Origin: DASZBX01 sp035943635
GTDB lineage: Bacteria; Actinomycetota; Actinomycetes; Streptomycetales; Catenulisporaceae
Assembly (NCBI GenBank): GCA_035943635.1
Contig: DASZBX010000126.1
Span: 1-64,000 of the forward strand
Length of the DNA: 64,000 nt
Reading direction: 5' to 3'
The stretch's first letter is position 1, and each line of letters begins with the position of its first letter. Under the pieces are notes generated by a model. That model searched no databases. It was given only the letters and a program-made list of their open reading frames with translations, and was not told where the DNA came from. The translations under genes and the position numbers were made by a program. Of the stretch, positions 8,237 to 20,395 are shown piece after piece.

Positions 8237-9043
8237 CATGTCAGCGAGTCGCCAGGCGACCACGTCCCCCGAGAGATCATCGATGCGACCCTGCGCGCGG
8301 CCGGCGCCCGGGACGTCTCCGTAGCCGAGGTGACCCTGCGGGACATCGCGCAGGAGGCCGGAATATCCCGCAGCACACTGGTACGGCGGCTCGGCGGAAC
8401 CCGCAACGCCCTTGACGACGCCCTGCGCGCGGCGGGGGTGGAACCGGGCGGACGCAAGCCGGTCCGCGAACGCGCGATCGAGGCCACCGGGGCGATGGTC
8501 AGCCAGCAGGGGCTGGGGACGGTCACGTTCGAACGGGTCGCGGCTGCGGCTGAGTGCTCTGTGCCGAGTTTGTACGTGACCTTCGGCGGGCGGGACGAGC
8601 TGCTGTACGCGGTGTTCGAGCGGTACAGCCCGATCGTCGACCTGGAGGCGTTCCTGGACGCGCCGCGGGGAGATCTGGAGGACACCGTCCGTCGGCTGTA
8701 CTGGTTCCTGGTCGATGCTCTGGAGCGCGAACCGCGCGTGCTGTCCGCGCTGCTGGCCGAGGTTTTCGCCAGGCCGGGTGACGAGAATGTCCAGATGGTG
8801 TTTCAGAATCTGACTCCGCGGCTGCTGGCCGGACTGGGCCACTGGCTCGCCGGAGAGTCCGCGGCCGGGCGTATTCGGGATCTGCCTCCGCTGCTGCTCA
8901 TCCAGCAGATGACCGGCCCGGTCTTCCTGCACTTCCTGCTGCGGCCGGTGACGGTCCGGGTCGCCGCCGACGACCTGCCGTCGAAGGAAGAGGCCGTCGA
9001 GACGTTCACCCAGAGCTTTTTGCGCGCGGTGGCACTGCCCTGA
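8231..9043 (+). CDS. TetR-type regulator with two tandem HTH segments
   Basis: 270 residues. Residues about 78-128 form a standard TetR_N helix-turn-helix (IEATGAMVSQQGLGTVTFERVAAAAECSVPSLYVTFGGRDELLYAVF). Residues about 14-62 form a second, similar unit (IIDATLRAAGARDVSVAEVTLRDIAQEAGISRSTLVRRLGG). The rest is a helical ligand-binding and dimerisation region. Duplicated DNA-binding units are not the usual TetR layout (normally about 200 residues with one HTH). The ATG at 8231 is favoured because upstream frame overlaps the divergent promoter region. It probably regulates itself and acs, given the shared intergenic inverted repeat. Confidence 0.85.
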   Translation: MSHVSESPGDHVPREIIDATLRAAGARDVSVAEVTLRDIAQEAGISRSTLVRRLGGTRNALDDALRAAGVEPGGRKPVRERAIEATGAMVSQQGLGTVTFERVAAAAECSVPSLYVTFGGRDELLYAVFERYSPIVDLEAFLDAPRGDLEDTVRRLYWFLVDALEREPRVLSALLAEVFARPGDENVQMVFQNLTPRLLAGLGHWLAGESAAGRIRDLPPLLLIQQMTGPVFLHFLLRPVTVRVAADDLPSKEEAVETFTQSFLRAVALP

Positions 9044-9085
9044 AATCCGTTCGCTGCGGCGGGCAGGGCGAATTAGGGTCTCGGT

Positions 9086-9577
9086 ATGCCTGACCTCCAG
9101 ATGCTGCGGCTCGACCACGCTCCGGCGCTGCTCGCGTTCGAGCTGGCCAATCGCGAGTACTTCGCCCGGACGATCTCGGACCGAGGGGACGCGTACTTCG
9201 CCGAGTTCGACTCGCGGCATGCGGAGATGCTGGCCGAACAGGCGGCCGGCGCGGGCTACTTCCATGTGTTCGTGGACGGCGACGGCTCGGTGCTCGGCCG
9301 GATCAACCTCTTCGACGTGGCGGGCGGTTCGGCCAATCTCGGGTATCGGATCGCGGAGCACGCGGCCGGGCGGGGGTTGGCTACGAGCGGGGTTCGGCAG
9401 GTGTGTGCCTTGGCGGCCGGGCAGTACGGACTGATTTCGGTGCGGGCGTTGACCTCGGTTGACAACGTCGGGTCTCGAACTGTGTTGGCCCGTACCGGCT
9501 TTCAGCTGGTCGGCGAGGCCGTGGTCGGTGGCCGTCCAGGCTTGTCGTATATCAGGATCCTAGTCGATCGGCTCTGA
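9086..9577 (+). CDS. GNAT-family N-acetyltransferase (RimJ/RimL type)
   Basis: 163 residues. Typical GNAT pattern of the ribosomal-protein acetyltransferase branch: INLFDVAGGSANLGYRIAEHAAGRGLATSGVRQVCALA carries the beta4 strand and the pyrophosphate-binding Q/RGxG/A-type loop (AAGRGLAT), followed by VDNVGSRTVLARTGFQLVGEA, where the Asn-Ser helix and GF turn are characteristic. It acetylates an amine using acetyl-CoA; substrate unknown. It is monocistronic, 42 bp after the TetR gene, and converges on the LysR gene with only 3 bp between stops. Confidence 0.8.
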   Translation: MPDLQMLRLDHAPALLAFELANREYFARTISDRGDAYFAEFDSRHAEMLAEQAAGAGYFHVFVDGDGSVLGRINLFDVAGGSANLGYRIAEHAAGRGLATSGVRQVCALAAGQYGLISVRALTSVDNVGSRTVLARTGFQLVGEAVVGGRPGLSYIRILVDRL

Positions 9578-9580
9578 GCG

Positions 9581-10393
9581 TCACTCGTCCGCAGGGAGTA
9601 TGTGTGCTGCGAACTCCGTGAAGTCGCGGATCCGGCCGCCCTGGCGGTTTTCCGCCACGGCGATACAGGTCTCTGCCATGCCGGCGTCGGTCACCGGGAT
9701 GTAGACGAGGTCGGCTCGGAAGTAGGACACGGCCACGCTGCGCGGGATCAGGCCGATGCCGTGGCCGGCGGCGATGAGTTCGAGCTTCTCCTCGACCGAC
9801 GCGGTCCGGCGGGCCTGGGCGTCCAGGATGGACTCGTCGGCGAGGTCCGCCATGACCAGTTCCGCCCGGCCGGCCAACCGGTGCGTGGTCGGCAGGCAGG
9901 CGACCCTCGGCTCGCGGCCGATCGGGATGGTGCGCAGGCCGGTGTCGTCGAACGGACGGCGCAGGTAGCCGACGTCGGCGCGGCCGTCACGCAGCGGCGC
10001 GTCCTGCTCCCACCACATCAGGTGCAGCAGCTTGATCTCGACGTCCGGGTACTTCGCAGTGAACGCGCGGACCGCCTCGGACACGTGCAGGCCGGGCACG
10101 AACGCGACGACGAGCCGTTCGACCCCCCGATCCGCCTCGTGCACCCGCCGCACGGCCGCGTCGACGCTGGCGAACACGCTGCGGGCGTCCTCGTACAGCT
10201 GCTCGCCCGCGGGGGTCAGCTGCACGCTGCGGGTCGTGCGGACCAGCAGCTCGCAGCCGAGCTCCTGCTCCAGCGCGCGGACCTGGCGGCTGAGCACCGG
10301 TTGGGCGATGTACAGCTGCTCGGCGGCCCGGCCGAAGTGGCGGTGCTCGGCGACCGCGGCGAAGTAGCGCAGCTTACGCAGGTCCAGATCCAT
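9581..10393 (-). CDS. LysR-family transcriptional regulator
   Basis: 270 residues. The N-terminal winged HTH (residues 1-62, LRKLRYFAAVAEHRHFGRAAEQLYIAQPVLSRQVRALEQELG) is a textbook LysR domain, followed by a substrate-binding domain beginning near residue 88. The length is slightly short for LysR (usually 290-310). It is divergent from an NmrA-like gene, with 69 bp between them carrying a T-N11-A box and repeated GGGTAT motifs, the usual LysR arrangement. It most likely controls the divergent gene and itself. Confidence 0.9.
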   Translation of the reverse strand: MDLDLRKLRYFAAVAEHRHFGRAAEQLYIAQPVLSRQVRALEQELGCELLVRTTRSVQLTPAGEQLYEDARSVFASVDAAVRRVHEADRGVERLVVAFVPGLHVSEAVRAFTAKYPDVEIKLLHLMWWEQDAPLRDGRADVGYLRRPFDDTGLRTIPIGREPRVACLPTTHRLAGRAELVMADLADESILDAQARRTASVEEKLELIAAGHGIGLIPRSVAVSYFRADLVYIPVTDAGMAETCIAVAENRQGGRIRDFTEFAAHILPADE

Positions 10394-10426
10394 ACCCTCA
10401 GGGTATCAATCGGCGGCAAGGGGTAT
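10392..10426. promoter_or_regulatory. LysR binding region with T-N11-A dyad
   Basis: ATACCC-TCA-GGGTAT (10392-10406) is a perfect interrupted dyad that contains a T-N11-A core (T10393, A10405) and overlaps the LysR start codon. A further GGGTAT at 10421-10426 is spaced exactly 20 bp, about two helical turns, from the one at 10401-10406. This fits a recognition site plus an activation site for the LysR protein encoded here. Confidence 0.55.
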
Positions 10427-10462
10427 TGGACGCTCAGCCCCGGCAGCCCGCAGGATAGAAGC

Positions 10463-11359
10463 ATGATCGTTATCACGACGCCCACGGGCGACATCGGCAG
10501 CCAGGTCCTCGACGCCCTCCTCGACCAGGCGCCCGCACACGGCGAGGAGCTACGCGTCATCGTGCGCGACCCCGCCAAACTCTCCGACGCGGTCCGCGAG
10601 CGGGTCGACGTCGTCGTCGGCTCGCACGGCGACGCCGAGGTGGTCGACCGCGCCTTCGCCGGCGCCCAAGCCGTCTTCTGGGTGGTCCCGCCGGACCCCG
10701 GCGCGCCGAGCCTGGAGGCCGCCTACACCGGCTTCACCCGGGCCGCCGCCAAGGCCTTCGTGACCTGCGGGGTCGGCCACGTGGTCGGCGTCTCGGCGCT
10801 CGGCCGCGGCACTCCGGTGGCCGGCCGGGCCGGGCTGGTCACCGCCTCGCTGGCGATGGACGACTTCATCGCCGAGACCGGCGTGGCCTACCGGGCGCTG
10901 GCAAACCCGTCGTTCATGGACAACCTGCTCCGCGACGCCGACTCGATCCGGGACCAGGGCGTGTTCACCAGCAACGCGGCCGGGGACCGGAAGGCGCCGT
11001 CGGCCGCCACCCGGGACATCGCGGCGGCGGCGGTCGGGCTGCTGCTCGACCGGTCCTGGACCGGCAACGGCAGCGTCCCGGTGCTCGGTCCGGAGGACCT
11101 CTCCGCGGACGACATGGCGCTGATCATGACCGAGGTGCTCGGCCGCCCGGTCCGGCACGAGCGCCAGTCGCTGGAGGCCACCGCGGCCCGGATGTCCGGC
11201 TTCGGACTCGGTCACGCGTTCGTCCAGGGCATGGTCGACATGATGCGGGCCAAGGAGGAGGGCCTGGACGACGGCGTGCCGCGCACGCCGCAGACCGCGA
11301 GCCCGACCACCTTCCGGGAATGGTGCGAGCAGGTGCTCAAGCCGGTCGTGCAGGCCTGA
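10463..11359 (+). CDS. NmrA-like NAD(P)-binding protein
   Basis: 298 residues of the atypical short-chain dehydrogenase/NmrA group. The N-terminus MIVITTPTGDIGSQVLDALL is the Rossmann glycine-rich start, followed by LRVIVRDPAKL and VFWVVPPDPG. No YxxxK catalytic pair is evident, so it may be a redox sensor or a quinone reductase-like (QorB type) enzyme. The ATG at 10463 is used; the upstream open frame is antisense to the LysR gene. Its regulation by the divergent LysR protein is inferred from the shared 69-bp spacer. Confidence 0.8.
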   Translation: MIVITTPTGDIGSQVLDALLDQAPAHGEELRVIVRDPAKLSDAVRERVDVVVGSHGDAEVVDRAFAGAQAVFWVVPPDPGAPSLEAAYTGFTRAAAKAFVTCGVGHVVGVSALGRGTPVAGRAGLVTASLAMDDFIAETGVAYRALANPSFMDNLLRDADSIRDQGVFTSNAAGDRKAPSAATRDIAAAAVGLLLDRSWTGNGSVPVLGPEDLSADDMALIMTEVLGRPVRHERQSLEATAARMSGFGLGHAFVQGMVDMMRAKEEGLDDGVPRTPQTASPTTFREWCEQVLKPVVQA

Positions 11360-11380
11360 GCACCCTGCTCGCAGCGGTGC

Positions 11381-11932
11381 CTATGGTTGCGGAACCCGCA
11401 GCGTGAAGCTGAAGTTCCGGGACACCGTCGTGGGGAGTGCGCAGGTGGAGGCGATCTGGCGTGTGGTGATGAGCCGTTCGGCTGCTGCCCGGGGAATGCC
11501 CAGTCCCAACGCGAGCAGCCGCACGAGCCGCACCGGAATGCTGTGCTCGAAGCGGACCGCGACGTCGATCACCCACCCGGCGCAAAGTTTGGTCGGATCG
11601 GCCTGGAGTTCCCAGGCGTCCTGCCAGTCGAGCGTCACCCGGTTGCGGCGCAGCACGGCCGGGTCGGTCAGCAGTTGCAGCACGAGCCCGGCGTCGTTGC
11701 GGTGGAGTTGATCGAGGAGGGCCGGGGCCACGGTGCGTACGTGGACCTGCTCCTGGATCTCCAGCTTGATCGTCTGCTCGCAGCCGACGCAGATCGCCAG
11801 GAGCCAGATGTCGAGCTTCTTGGCGTGCGCGTTGACCCGGAAGGCGCCCGTCGTCCGGAAGCGTCCGGACGCGCAGGTGAGGCACTGCCGGCGGATCAGC
11901 GGCAAGGCGGTGTGGCGCACGAGCCACTGCAT
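11381..11932 (-). CDS. DUF1062 family protein
   Basis: 183 residues from the ATG at 11932. It contains the family core: C-x2-C (CLTCASGRFRTTGAFRVNAHAKKLDIWLLAICVGC), where paired cysteines could bind zinc, and the following HRNDAGLVLQLLTDP stretch. Function unknown. The start is uncertain: no good ribosome site precedes 11932, and the frame stays open to 12151. It converges on the NmrA-like gene with a 21-bp gap. Confidence 0.65.
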   Translation of the reverse strand: MQWLVRHTALPLIRRQCLTCASGRFRTTGAFRVNAHAKKLDIWLLAICVGCEQTIKLEIQEQVHVRTVAPALLDQLHRNDAGLVLQLLTDPAVLRRNRVTLDWQDAWELQADPTKLCAGWVIDVAVRFEHSIPVRLVRLLALGLGIPRAAAERLITTRQIASTCALPTTVSRNFSFTLRVPQP

Positions 11933-12808
11933 CGAGAGGTGTTGTGCGGAGACGGAGTTACTCAAGGGTCGGATACCGATCTGAAGGACAAGGCCGCTGC
12001 GGGACGGCGCCGTGCCCACAGCGCCGCAGCCCGCCCGGGCGCTGATCGACCAGAGCTCAGGCATCTGAGACAGGTCGTCGGCCGGGCGGTGGGGAAGGCG
12101 ATAGGACCCCGGAAGGGCGCGCGGAATCCACGCGGGGCAGGCGGGAATCAAGCCTGGCCGCGGATTACGGTCAACGTGCTGCGCTGTCGAAACTCGGCCA
12201 GGGCAGGGCGAAACCTGCCATGCGCGGCATTAGGTCAGAAGGAAGCGGGCGCGCGGAGGCGGTCAGGTCGAGCAGTCGGGAACGCAGAATCCTACCCCGA
12301 GGGCATGCCGCGAAAGCGTCGACGGACCATCGCCAGGAGGCGTCGCAGCCTTCTGCGGTGGCCTGTCGGGCGCGGCGCGCCCTCGGCGGTGTCAGCCTCA
12401 GATGCTGTACAACGGATTCCCTTACGACGTCGGGCTCAGCGGCGACAGTGTGACTCTCTGTCCGCGGCTGAGTATCGTCGTCACAGTAGCGATTACGGGA
12501 TCGCGGCGCGACTGATTATCGGAGCCGAAACAGGGGTCTGCTTGGGGAGATCACGGGACCGCGGCGTTCGCGCAGGTTGGCGGCGTAACCGGCTTCGGCG
12601 GCGAGCAGGATCGTTAAGAGCGGAAACTGCGCATCAGTAGCAGCACTACGTAGACACAATGCCGCGGATACGTAGATCCGCCGGAAGATCAGCCGATCTG
12701 CAAAGAGGTGAACATCCTCGGGGTTCGTTTACTTATTCACCGCTGCGGTTTCCGAGAAGTTCGCCGAGAACACACGGGCACTTACCACCGGTATGCGACA
12801 TTGGAGGC
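11933..12808. other. Gene-poor stretch
   Basis: About 870 bases with no gene I can support. The base composition is less GC3-structured than in flanking genes and only overlapping short frames occur. 12440-12700 is AT-richer and probably holds the promoter of the phosphoesterase gene. The minus-strand reading around 12550-12620 gives a coherent peptide (LLAAEAGYAANLRERRG), possibly a gene remnant, but I cannot assign it. Confidence 0.4.
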
Positions 12809-14374
12809 ATGAGTGATTGCTGTGGAGTGAGCCGCCGTCAGATTCTCCAGCTCTCCGCTGCGGCCGCCGCCGCGGGACTGGTCGTGCCCGGCCTGGGCTA
12901 CTCCACGGCTGCCGCGTCGTCGGCCGGACTGTACGCGCAGGACCTGGAACTGGTCACCGTCTCCGACACCGGATTCGTCCTCACCTGGTACACGGCGTCG
13001 GGGCCGGCACCGGCGATCCCGTACGACCCGAATCAGGAACCTGCTCCGGTGCCCGCGGACGGCGTCGTGCACTACGGCACCGATCCGAACCGGCTGGACC
13101 GGATCGCTCGGCAGACCGGCGGGGAGACCGCGTACCACCGGGTCGAAGTACGTGATCTGCGACCCGGCACCACCTACTACTACCGGGCGACGTCCGGCGG
13201 CGTGGCCGTCGCCCCGCGCATGGTGCCCGAGCTGACGTTCCCGCCCGCGGGCATCGTGATCCCGCCGAACCCCACCGAGAACCAGCTGCTCGCGATCCTC
13301 GGCGGGCTGCTCGCCTCCGGGGTGGTGACCTCGGCGGCGCCCGGCTCGGTGACCACGCTCGTGCCTCCGCGCGGCCGGCTGCTGTTCACCCTCGCCCTGG
13401 CGAACGACCTGCACATCGGCGAGACGGTCAGCGGGCTGGCGATCGCCGACTTCCCGCCCGGGTTCTCCCAGACGCCCGGCCTGCCGCCCTACCCGGTGCT
13501 GATGACCCAGTCGATGACCGCCGACGCCGCGGCCCTCGGCGCGGACGCCCTGCTCGTCGCCGGGGACCTGAGCTCGGCCGCGCTGCCGACGGAACTGTCC
13601 GACTCGAAGTCCCTGCTCAACGACTTCGGGCGGCTCACGCTCGGCGGACCGCTGGAACACCGTTCGTACGTCGTGGCGCGCGGCAACCACGACCAGCCGA
13701 AGACCGGGTCGGCGTACGACACGTGCACAGTGGTCGGCGACACCGGCTACTTCGACTGCCTGCCCGCGGTGTACGACCTGCCGCAAGGGCGGTTGACCAC
13801 GACCGAGCTGCACGGCCTGCGCGTGGTCGGACTGGATACCACCACGCTGGACCTGCCGAGTGGCGCGATCGACGACGCTCAGTTCGCCGATTTGCAGGCC
13901 GTCCTGGCCGACGAGCCCGACCGGCCGACGCTCGTGTTCGGCCACCACCCGGTGACCGACGAGTCGGCGCTCTCGACCATCTCCGGCCCGGGCTTCGACC
14001 TGGACCGGGCCGACGCCGCCCGGCTGGAGGCGCTGTACGCCAAGACGCCTGGTGTGTTCTTCCACCACTCCGGGCACACGCACCGGAACAAGCGCACCTC
14101 CTCGCCGGTGGCGACCGGAGTGGAGTTCCTGGAAGTGGCCGCCACCAAGGAGTATCCGGGCGGCTTCGCCGTGCTCCGGGTGTACGAGGGCGGATACATG
14201 GTCAACTTCCACAAGTCGTCCAGCGCGCTGGCCCGGCAGTGGAGCCAGACCTCGAGCGGCGAGTACCTGGGCCTGTATCCCGCGTACACGCTCGGGACCA
14301 CGGCCGACCGCAACCACGTGGTCGCCCGTGACTTCTCCAAGCTGCGGAACACCGGGCCGGGCCACCGCCACTGA
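12809..14374 (+). CDS. Tat-exported calcineurin-like metallophosphoesterase
   Basis: 521 residues. The N-terminus carries a twin-arginine signal (SRRQILQLSAAAAAAGLVVPG). A fibronectin-like segment (about residues 40-140, ending RPGTTYYYRATSGG) precedes the catalytic domain, as in purple-acid-phosphatase-like proteins. Metal ligands are visible in order: NDLHIG, VAGDLSSA, RGNHDQ, FGHHPV and HHSGHTHRNK. It probably hydrolyses phosphoesters outside the cell. The ATG has GGAGG only 1-2 nt upstream, which is tight, so the exact start is uncertain. It stands alone between the gene-poor stretch and the phosphinate cluster. Confidence 0.85.
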   Translation: MSDCCGVSRRQILQLSAAAAAAGLVVPGLGYSTAAASSAGLYAQDLELVTVSDTGFVLTWYTASGPAPAIPYDPNQEPAPVPADGVVHYGTDPNRLDRIARQTGGETAYHRVEVRDLRPGTTYYYRATSGGVAVAPRMVPELTFPPAGIVIPPNPTENQLLAILGGLLASGVVTSAAPGSVTTLVPPRGRLLFTLALANDLHIGETVSGLAIADFPPGFSQTPGLPPYPVLMTQSMTADAAALGADALLVAGDLSSAALPTELSDSKSLLNDFGRLTLGGPLEHRSYVVARGNHDQPKTGSAYDTCTVVGDTGYFDCLPAVYDLPQGRLTTTELHGLRVVGLDTTTLDLPSGAIDDAQFADLQAVLADEPDRPTLVFGHHPVTDESALSTISGPGFDLDRADAARLEALYAKTPGVFFHHSGHTHRNKRTSSPVATGVEFLEVAATKEYPGGFAVLRVYEGGYMVNFHKSSSALARQWSQTSSGEYLGLYPAYTLGTTADRNHVVARDFSKLRNTGPGHRH

Positions 14375-14399
14375 TCCGGCAACCGAGGAATTCGACCAC

Positions 14400-15698
14400 T
14401 TATTCGGTGACTTGGGCATCGGATTCGGTGTCGATGTCAGGAGCGGAACCCGAGCGGGCGACCGTGCCGAGGACGACGGCGCCGAGCAGCGCGCACCCGG
14501 CGACCGCGGCCATCGTCGGGGCCAGGCCGTCGGCGTGCCACAACACCGCGGCGACCAGCGGCGCGACCGCCTTGGCCACGGTCATCGGCAGCGCCAGGGT
14601 GGCCGACAGGGTCGCGTACGCGGCCGTGCCGTACCGCTCGGTGAGCAGCGCCGGGCGGGCGATGGTCGACACGCCGAATCCGAGCCCGAAGGCCAGGACG
14701 CACGCGATCGCGCCCGGACCGGACCGCCCGGCCCAGGGCAGCAGCATCGCGCCGAGCGCCTGGACCACGAACACGTACGCGGTCACCTGCGAGGTCGAGT
14801 GGTTGCGGCCGACCGCGCTGGTGGCCAGGCGGCCGGTGACCGACAGGATGCCGAGCAGTCCGGCGACCGACGCGGCGAAACCCGTGGAGTGGCCCAGGGA
14901 CCGCAGCACGGACACCAGCAGGACCGCGACGGCCGCGATCGCAGCACTCTGCACCACGAACGCGCAGCCCAGCAGCCAGTAGGACCGGTCGTGCACGGCG
15001 GCGCGGATGACGAGCCGGCGCCCGGGCCGGTCGGACTCCGGGTCGCCGCGGGCGTGCTGGGCCTTGGGCGCGTGGATGAGCAGGTGCAAGGGGATCGTGA
15101 GCACGCCGTAGACCAGCGCGAGTATCAGGACCGCGCGACGCCAGCCGTCGTCGCCGGAGAGCCAGCCGGCCAGCGGCAGGAACACGCTGGAGGCGAATCC
15201 GGCCACGATGGTCACCGCGAGCAGCGCCTTCGCCCGCTCGGCCGGCCCGGCGAAGGAGATCACGACGGCGAAGGCCGCCTCGTACAGCACGGTCGCCGAC
15301 GCGACCCCGATCACCACCCACACCGCGTACAACTCGGCGACGGTGGTCACCCGGGACCATACGAGCACGAAGACGGTTGCCGTCAGCGAGCCGCCGGTCA
15401 TCAGCCATCTGCCGCCGTGGCCGTCCAACCAGCGGCCGACCGGCACCACCACCGCGGCGCCGGCCAGCAGGGAGACGGTCAGCGCACCGGTGACCACACT
15501 GATGGAGGTGCGCAGATCGGTGGCCATCGGTGCGAGGAAAACCGAGTAGGAGTAATACAGAACGCCGTATCCCACGGTCTGGGTGAGGGCGAGCGAGGCG
15601 ACCAGGCGCCACAGGTAGTCGGCGCGGTGCACGCGCCGGGCGAGGGCGTGCGCGCCCAGGGCGTTCGAGGCGCCCCGGGCGTGCGAGCCGATCAGCAC
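14400..15698 (-). CDS. MFS transporter (12 TM, monocarboxylate-like)
   Basis: 432 residues with about 12 hydrophobic spans. After a short polar N-terminus the first span is LVASLALTQTVGYGVLYYSYSVFLAPM, characteristic of MFS members related to oxalate/formate and monocarboxylate carriers; the loop VPVGRWLDGHGGRWLMTGGS follows span 2. It is the last gene of the leftward operon C - A-T - pmi - MFS, 81 bp after pmi, so it may export or import the phosphinate product or a precursor. It could equally be a neighbour outside the cluster. A start at an internal ATG (APMATDL) would remove a span and is unlikely. Confidence 0.75.
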   Translation of the reverse strand: MLIGSHARGASNALGAHALARRVHRADYLWRLVASLALTQTVGYGVLYYSYSVFLAPMATDLRTSISVVTGALTVSLLAGAAVVVPVGRWLDGHGGRWLMTGGSLTATVFVLVWSRVTTVAELYAVWVVIGVASATVLYEAAFAVVISFAGPAERAKALLAVTIVAGFASSVFLPLAGWLSGDDGWRRAVLILALVYGVLTIPLHLLIHAPKAQHARGDPESDRPGRRLVIRAAVHDRSYWLLGCAFVVQSAAIAAVAVLLVSVLRSLGHSTGFAASVAGLLGILSVTGRLATSAVGRNHSTSQVTAYVFVVQALGAMLLPWAGRSGPGAIACVLAFGLGFGVSTIARPALLTERYGTAAYATLSATLALPMTVAKAVAPLVAAVLWHADGLAPTMAAVAGCALLGAVVLGTVARSGSAPDIDTESDAQVTE

Positions 15699-15779
15699 AG
15701 GCCGCGATCCCGGGCCGGAGCCCAGAAATCCGCCGAAGGAAGAGCCGGAACCACTGAAGCAACCATGATGGAAGAACCC

Positions 15780-18436
<2,657 letters not shown>

Positions 18437-18440
<4 letters not shown>

Positions 18441-20395
18441 CGTGCGCCTTCCTCGATCGTGGACTCCAGGTCGTCGAGCAGCGCGTCGACCTCCTCGGCG
18501 GACAGCTGCTCGATCCGCTCCAGCAGGAGTTCGTCCAATGAACGGGCCGGCGGGAAGGCCGGCGCATCCGGCCCTGCGCCGGCATCGGATCCGGGCAACG
18601 GATCCCCGACCTGATCCCGCGTCATGTCCCCGGCCAGATCCCCGGCCAGTTCGGCCAGCGACGCGGCGGAGATGATCCGCCCGGCGCTCGGCGAGACCTG
18701 GCAGCGCTGCGCGATCCGGCCGGCCAGCACCGTGGCCAGCAGCGAGTTGCCGCCGACGTCCAGGAAACGGTCGCGCCGGTCGGGCATCGGCGAGTGCAGC
18801 ACCTCGGCCCAGATCTGGGCGAGCACCTCCTCGATCCCGGCCCGCGGCTCCTCCCGGCCGCCGCCGTGGTCCGGCGGCGGGGGCTCGGGCAGCGCGTTGC
18901 GGTCCACCTTTCCGCTCGGCGTCTCCGGCAGCGCGTCGACCAGGACGACCGCCGAGGGCACCATGTACACCGGCAGCAGATTCCGGACATGCGCGAGCAG
19001 CTGCGGTTCGATCCGCTCGGCCGCCTCGCCCGGGGCCCGCCGCGGCACGACGTACCCGACCAGCCGCTGGTCGGCCAGGTCGGTGCCCTTGAGCACGACC
19101 ACGGCCCGGGCCACCGCCGGATGCGCCTCGAGGCAGGCCTCGATCTCGCCCGGTTCGATCCGCTGGCCGCGCAGCTTCACCTGGTTGTCGACCCGGCCCA
19201 GGTACTCGACCGCGCCGTCCGGGCGCAACAGCGCGCGGTCCCCGGTCTTGTACATCCGCTCCCCGGGCCCGGCGAACGGGTCGGCCAGGAACACCGCCTC
19301 GGTCAGGTCCGGACGGCCGAAGTAGCCGCGGGCCACCGGAACCCCGGCGATGTACAACTCGCCCGGGACGTCGATTCCGGCGTGCTGCATGGTTTCGTCG
19401 AGCACGTACAAACGCGTGTTGGCCAGCGGGTGGCCGATCGGCACGGTCGGCGTGCCGGGCGTGCAGCGCCAGTGGCTGACCTCGATCGCGGCTTCTGTCG
19501 GGCCGTACATGTTGTGCAGTTCGGCAGGCAGGCGCTCGAAAAACCGTTCCTGCAACTCGGGCGTCAGTGCCTCGCCACTGCAGTACACACGGGTCAGGGT
19601 TGTGCACGTGCGCACGTCCGGGTGTTCGAGGAACGCGTAGAGCATGGACGGGACGAAGTGCGCCAAAGTGACCTGCGACTGCGTGATCGTCTGGACCAGG
19701 TAGTCGGTGTCGCGGTGGCCGCCGGGCCGCGCGATGACGAGCGTAGCCCCGACGCACAAGGGCAGGAACATCTCCCACACCGAGACGTCGAAGTGTACCG
19801 GCGTCTTCTGCAACACCTTGTCGCCGGGCCCGAGCTCCTGGTTCTCCATGCCCCACAGCAGTCTGTTGCAGACCGGGGCGTGCTCGTTCATGACGCCCTT
19901 GGGTTGCCCGGTCGAGCCGGACGTGAAGATCACGTAGATCAGGTCGTCCGGCGTGACAGTGCCCTGAGGTATCGGCTCGGGGGGCGGTGCGCTGCGCAGG
20001 GCGGGCAGGTCCAGGTAGATCGTGTCCGGCTGCGCCCACAGGGGAATCAGGTCGCGCGCGGCCTCGGTGGCCACGACCAGCGCGACTTCGCTCTGGTCCA
20101 GCAGGTTGGCGATGCGTGCGGCCGGGGCCTCCAGATCGACCGGCACGTACGCGCTGCCGGACTTCGAGATGCCCAGCAGCGCGACCATCATCTCCAGCGA
20201 GCGTTCGCACGCCATCCCGATCAGCACGTCCGGCTCGGCGCCCCGGTCGATGAGCAGCGCGGCGAGCGCGGTCGCGGCGTCGTCGTACTCGCGGTACGTC
20301 ATCGTCGCGCCCTCGAACTCCAGCGCCACGGCGTCCGGGGTGCGCCGGGCCTGCGCCTCGACCAGTTCGTGCAGGCAGACCTGCGGTCGCGTCAC
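18437..20395 (-). CDS. NRPS adenylation-carrier (A-T) protein
   Basis: 652 residues: adenylation domain (about 1-525) and peptidyl carrier (about 535-610). A motifs: VIFTSGSTGQPKGVM (A3), HFDVSVWEMFLPL (A4), MYGPTEAAIE (A5), YKTGDRALLRPDG (A7), GRVDNQVKLRGQRIEPGEIE (A8), LPETPSGKVDRNALP (A10). The carrier Ser is in DVGGNSLLAT. My hand reading of the specificity code is DVWHYSMIEK, close to serine-type codes but with changes, so Ser, Ala or another small residue is possible. No C or TE domain is fused; the condensation domain is the separate gene upstream (4-nt overlap). It replaces one of the C-A-T modules found in PTT clusters. Confidence 0.85.

Noticed and set aside
11387..12640. Rightward open frame of 417 codons
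   Set aside because: Covers the DUF1062 gene in antisense and then a gene-poor stretch; no domain and changing composition.
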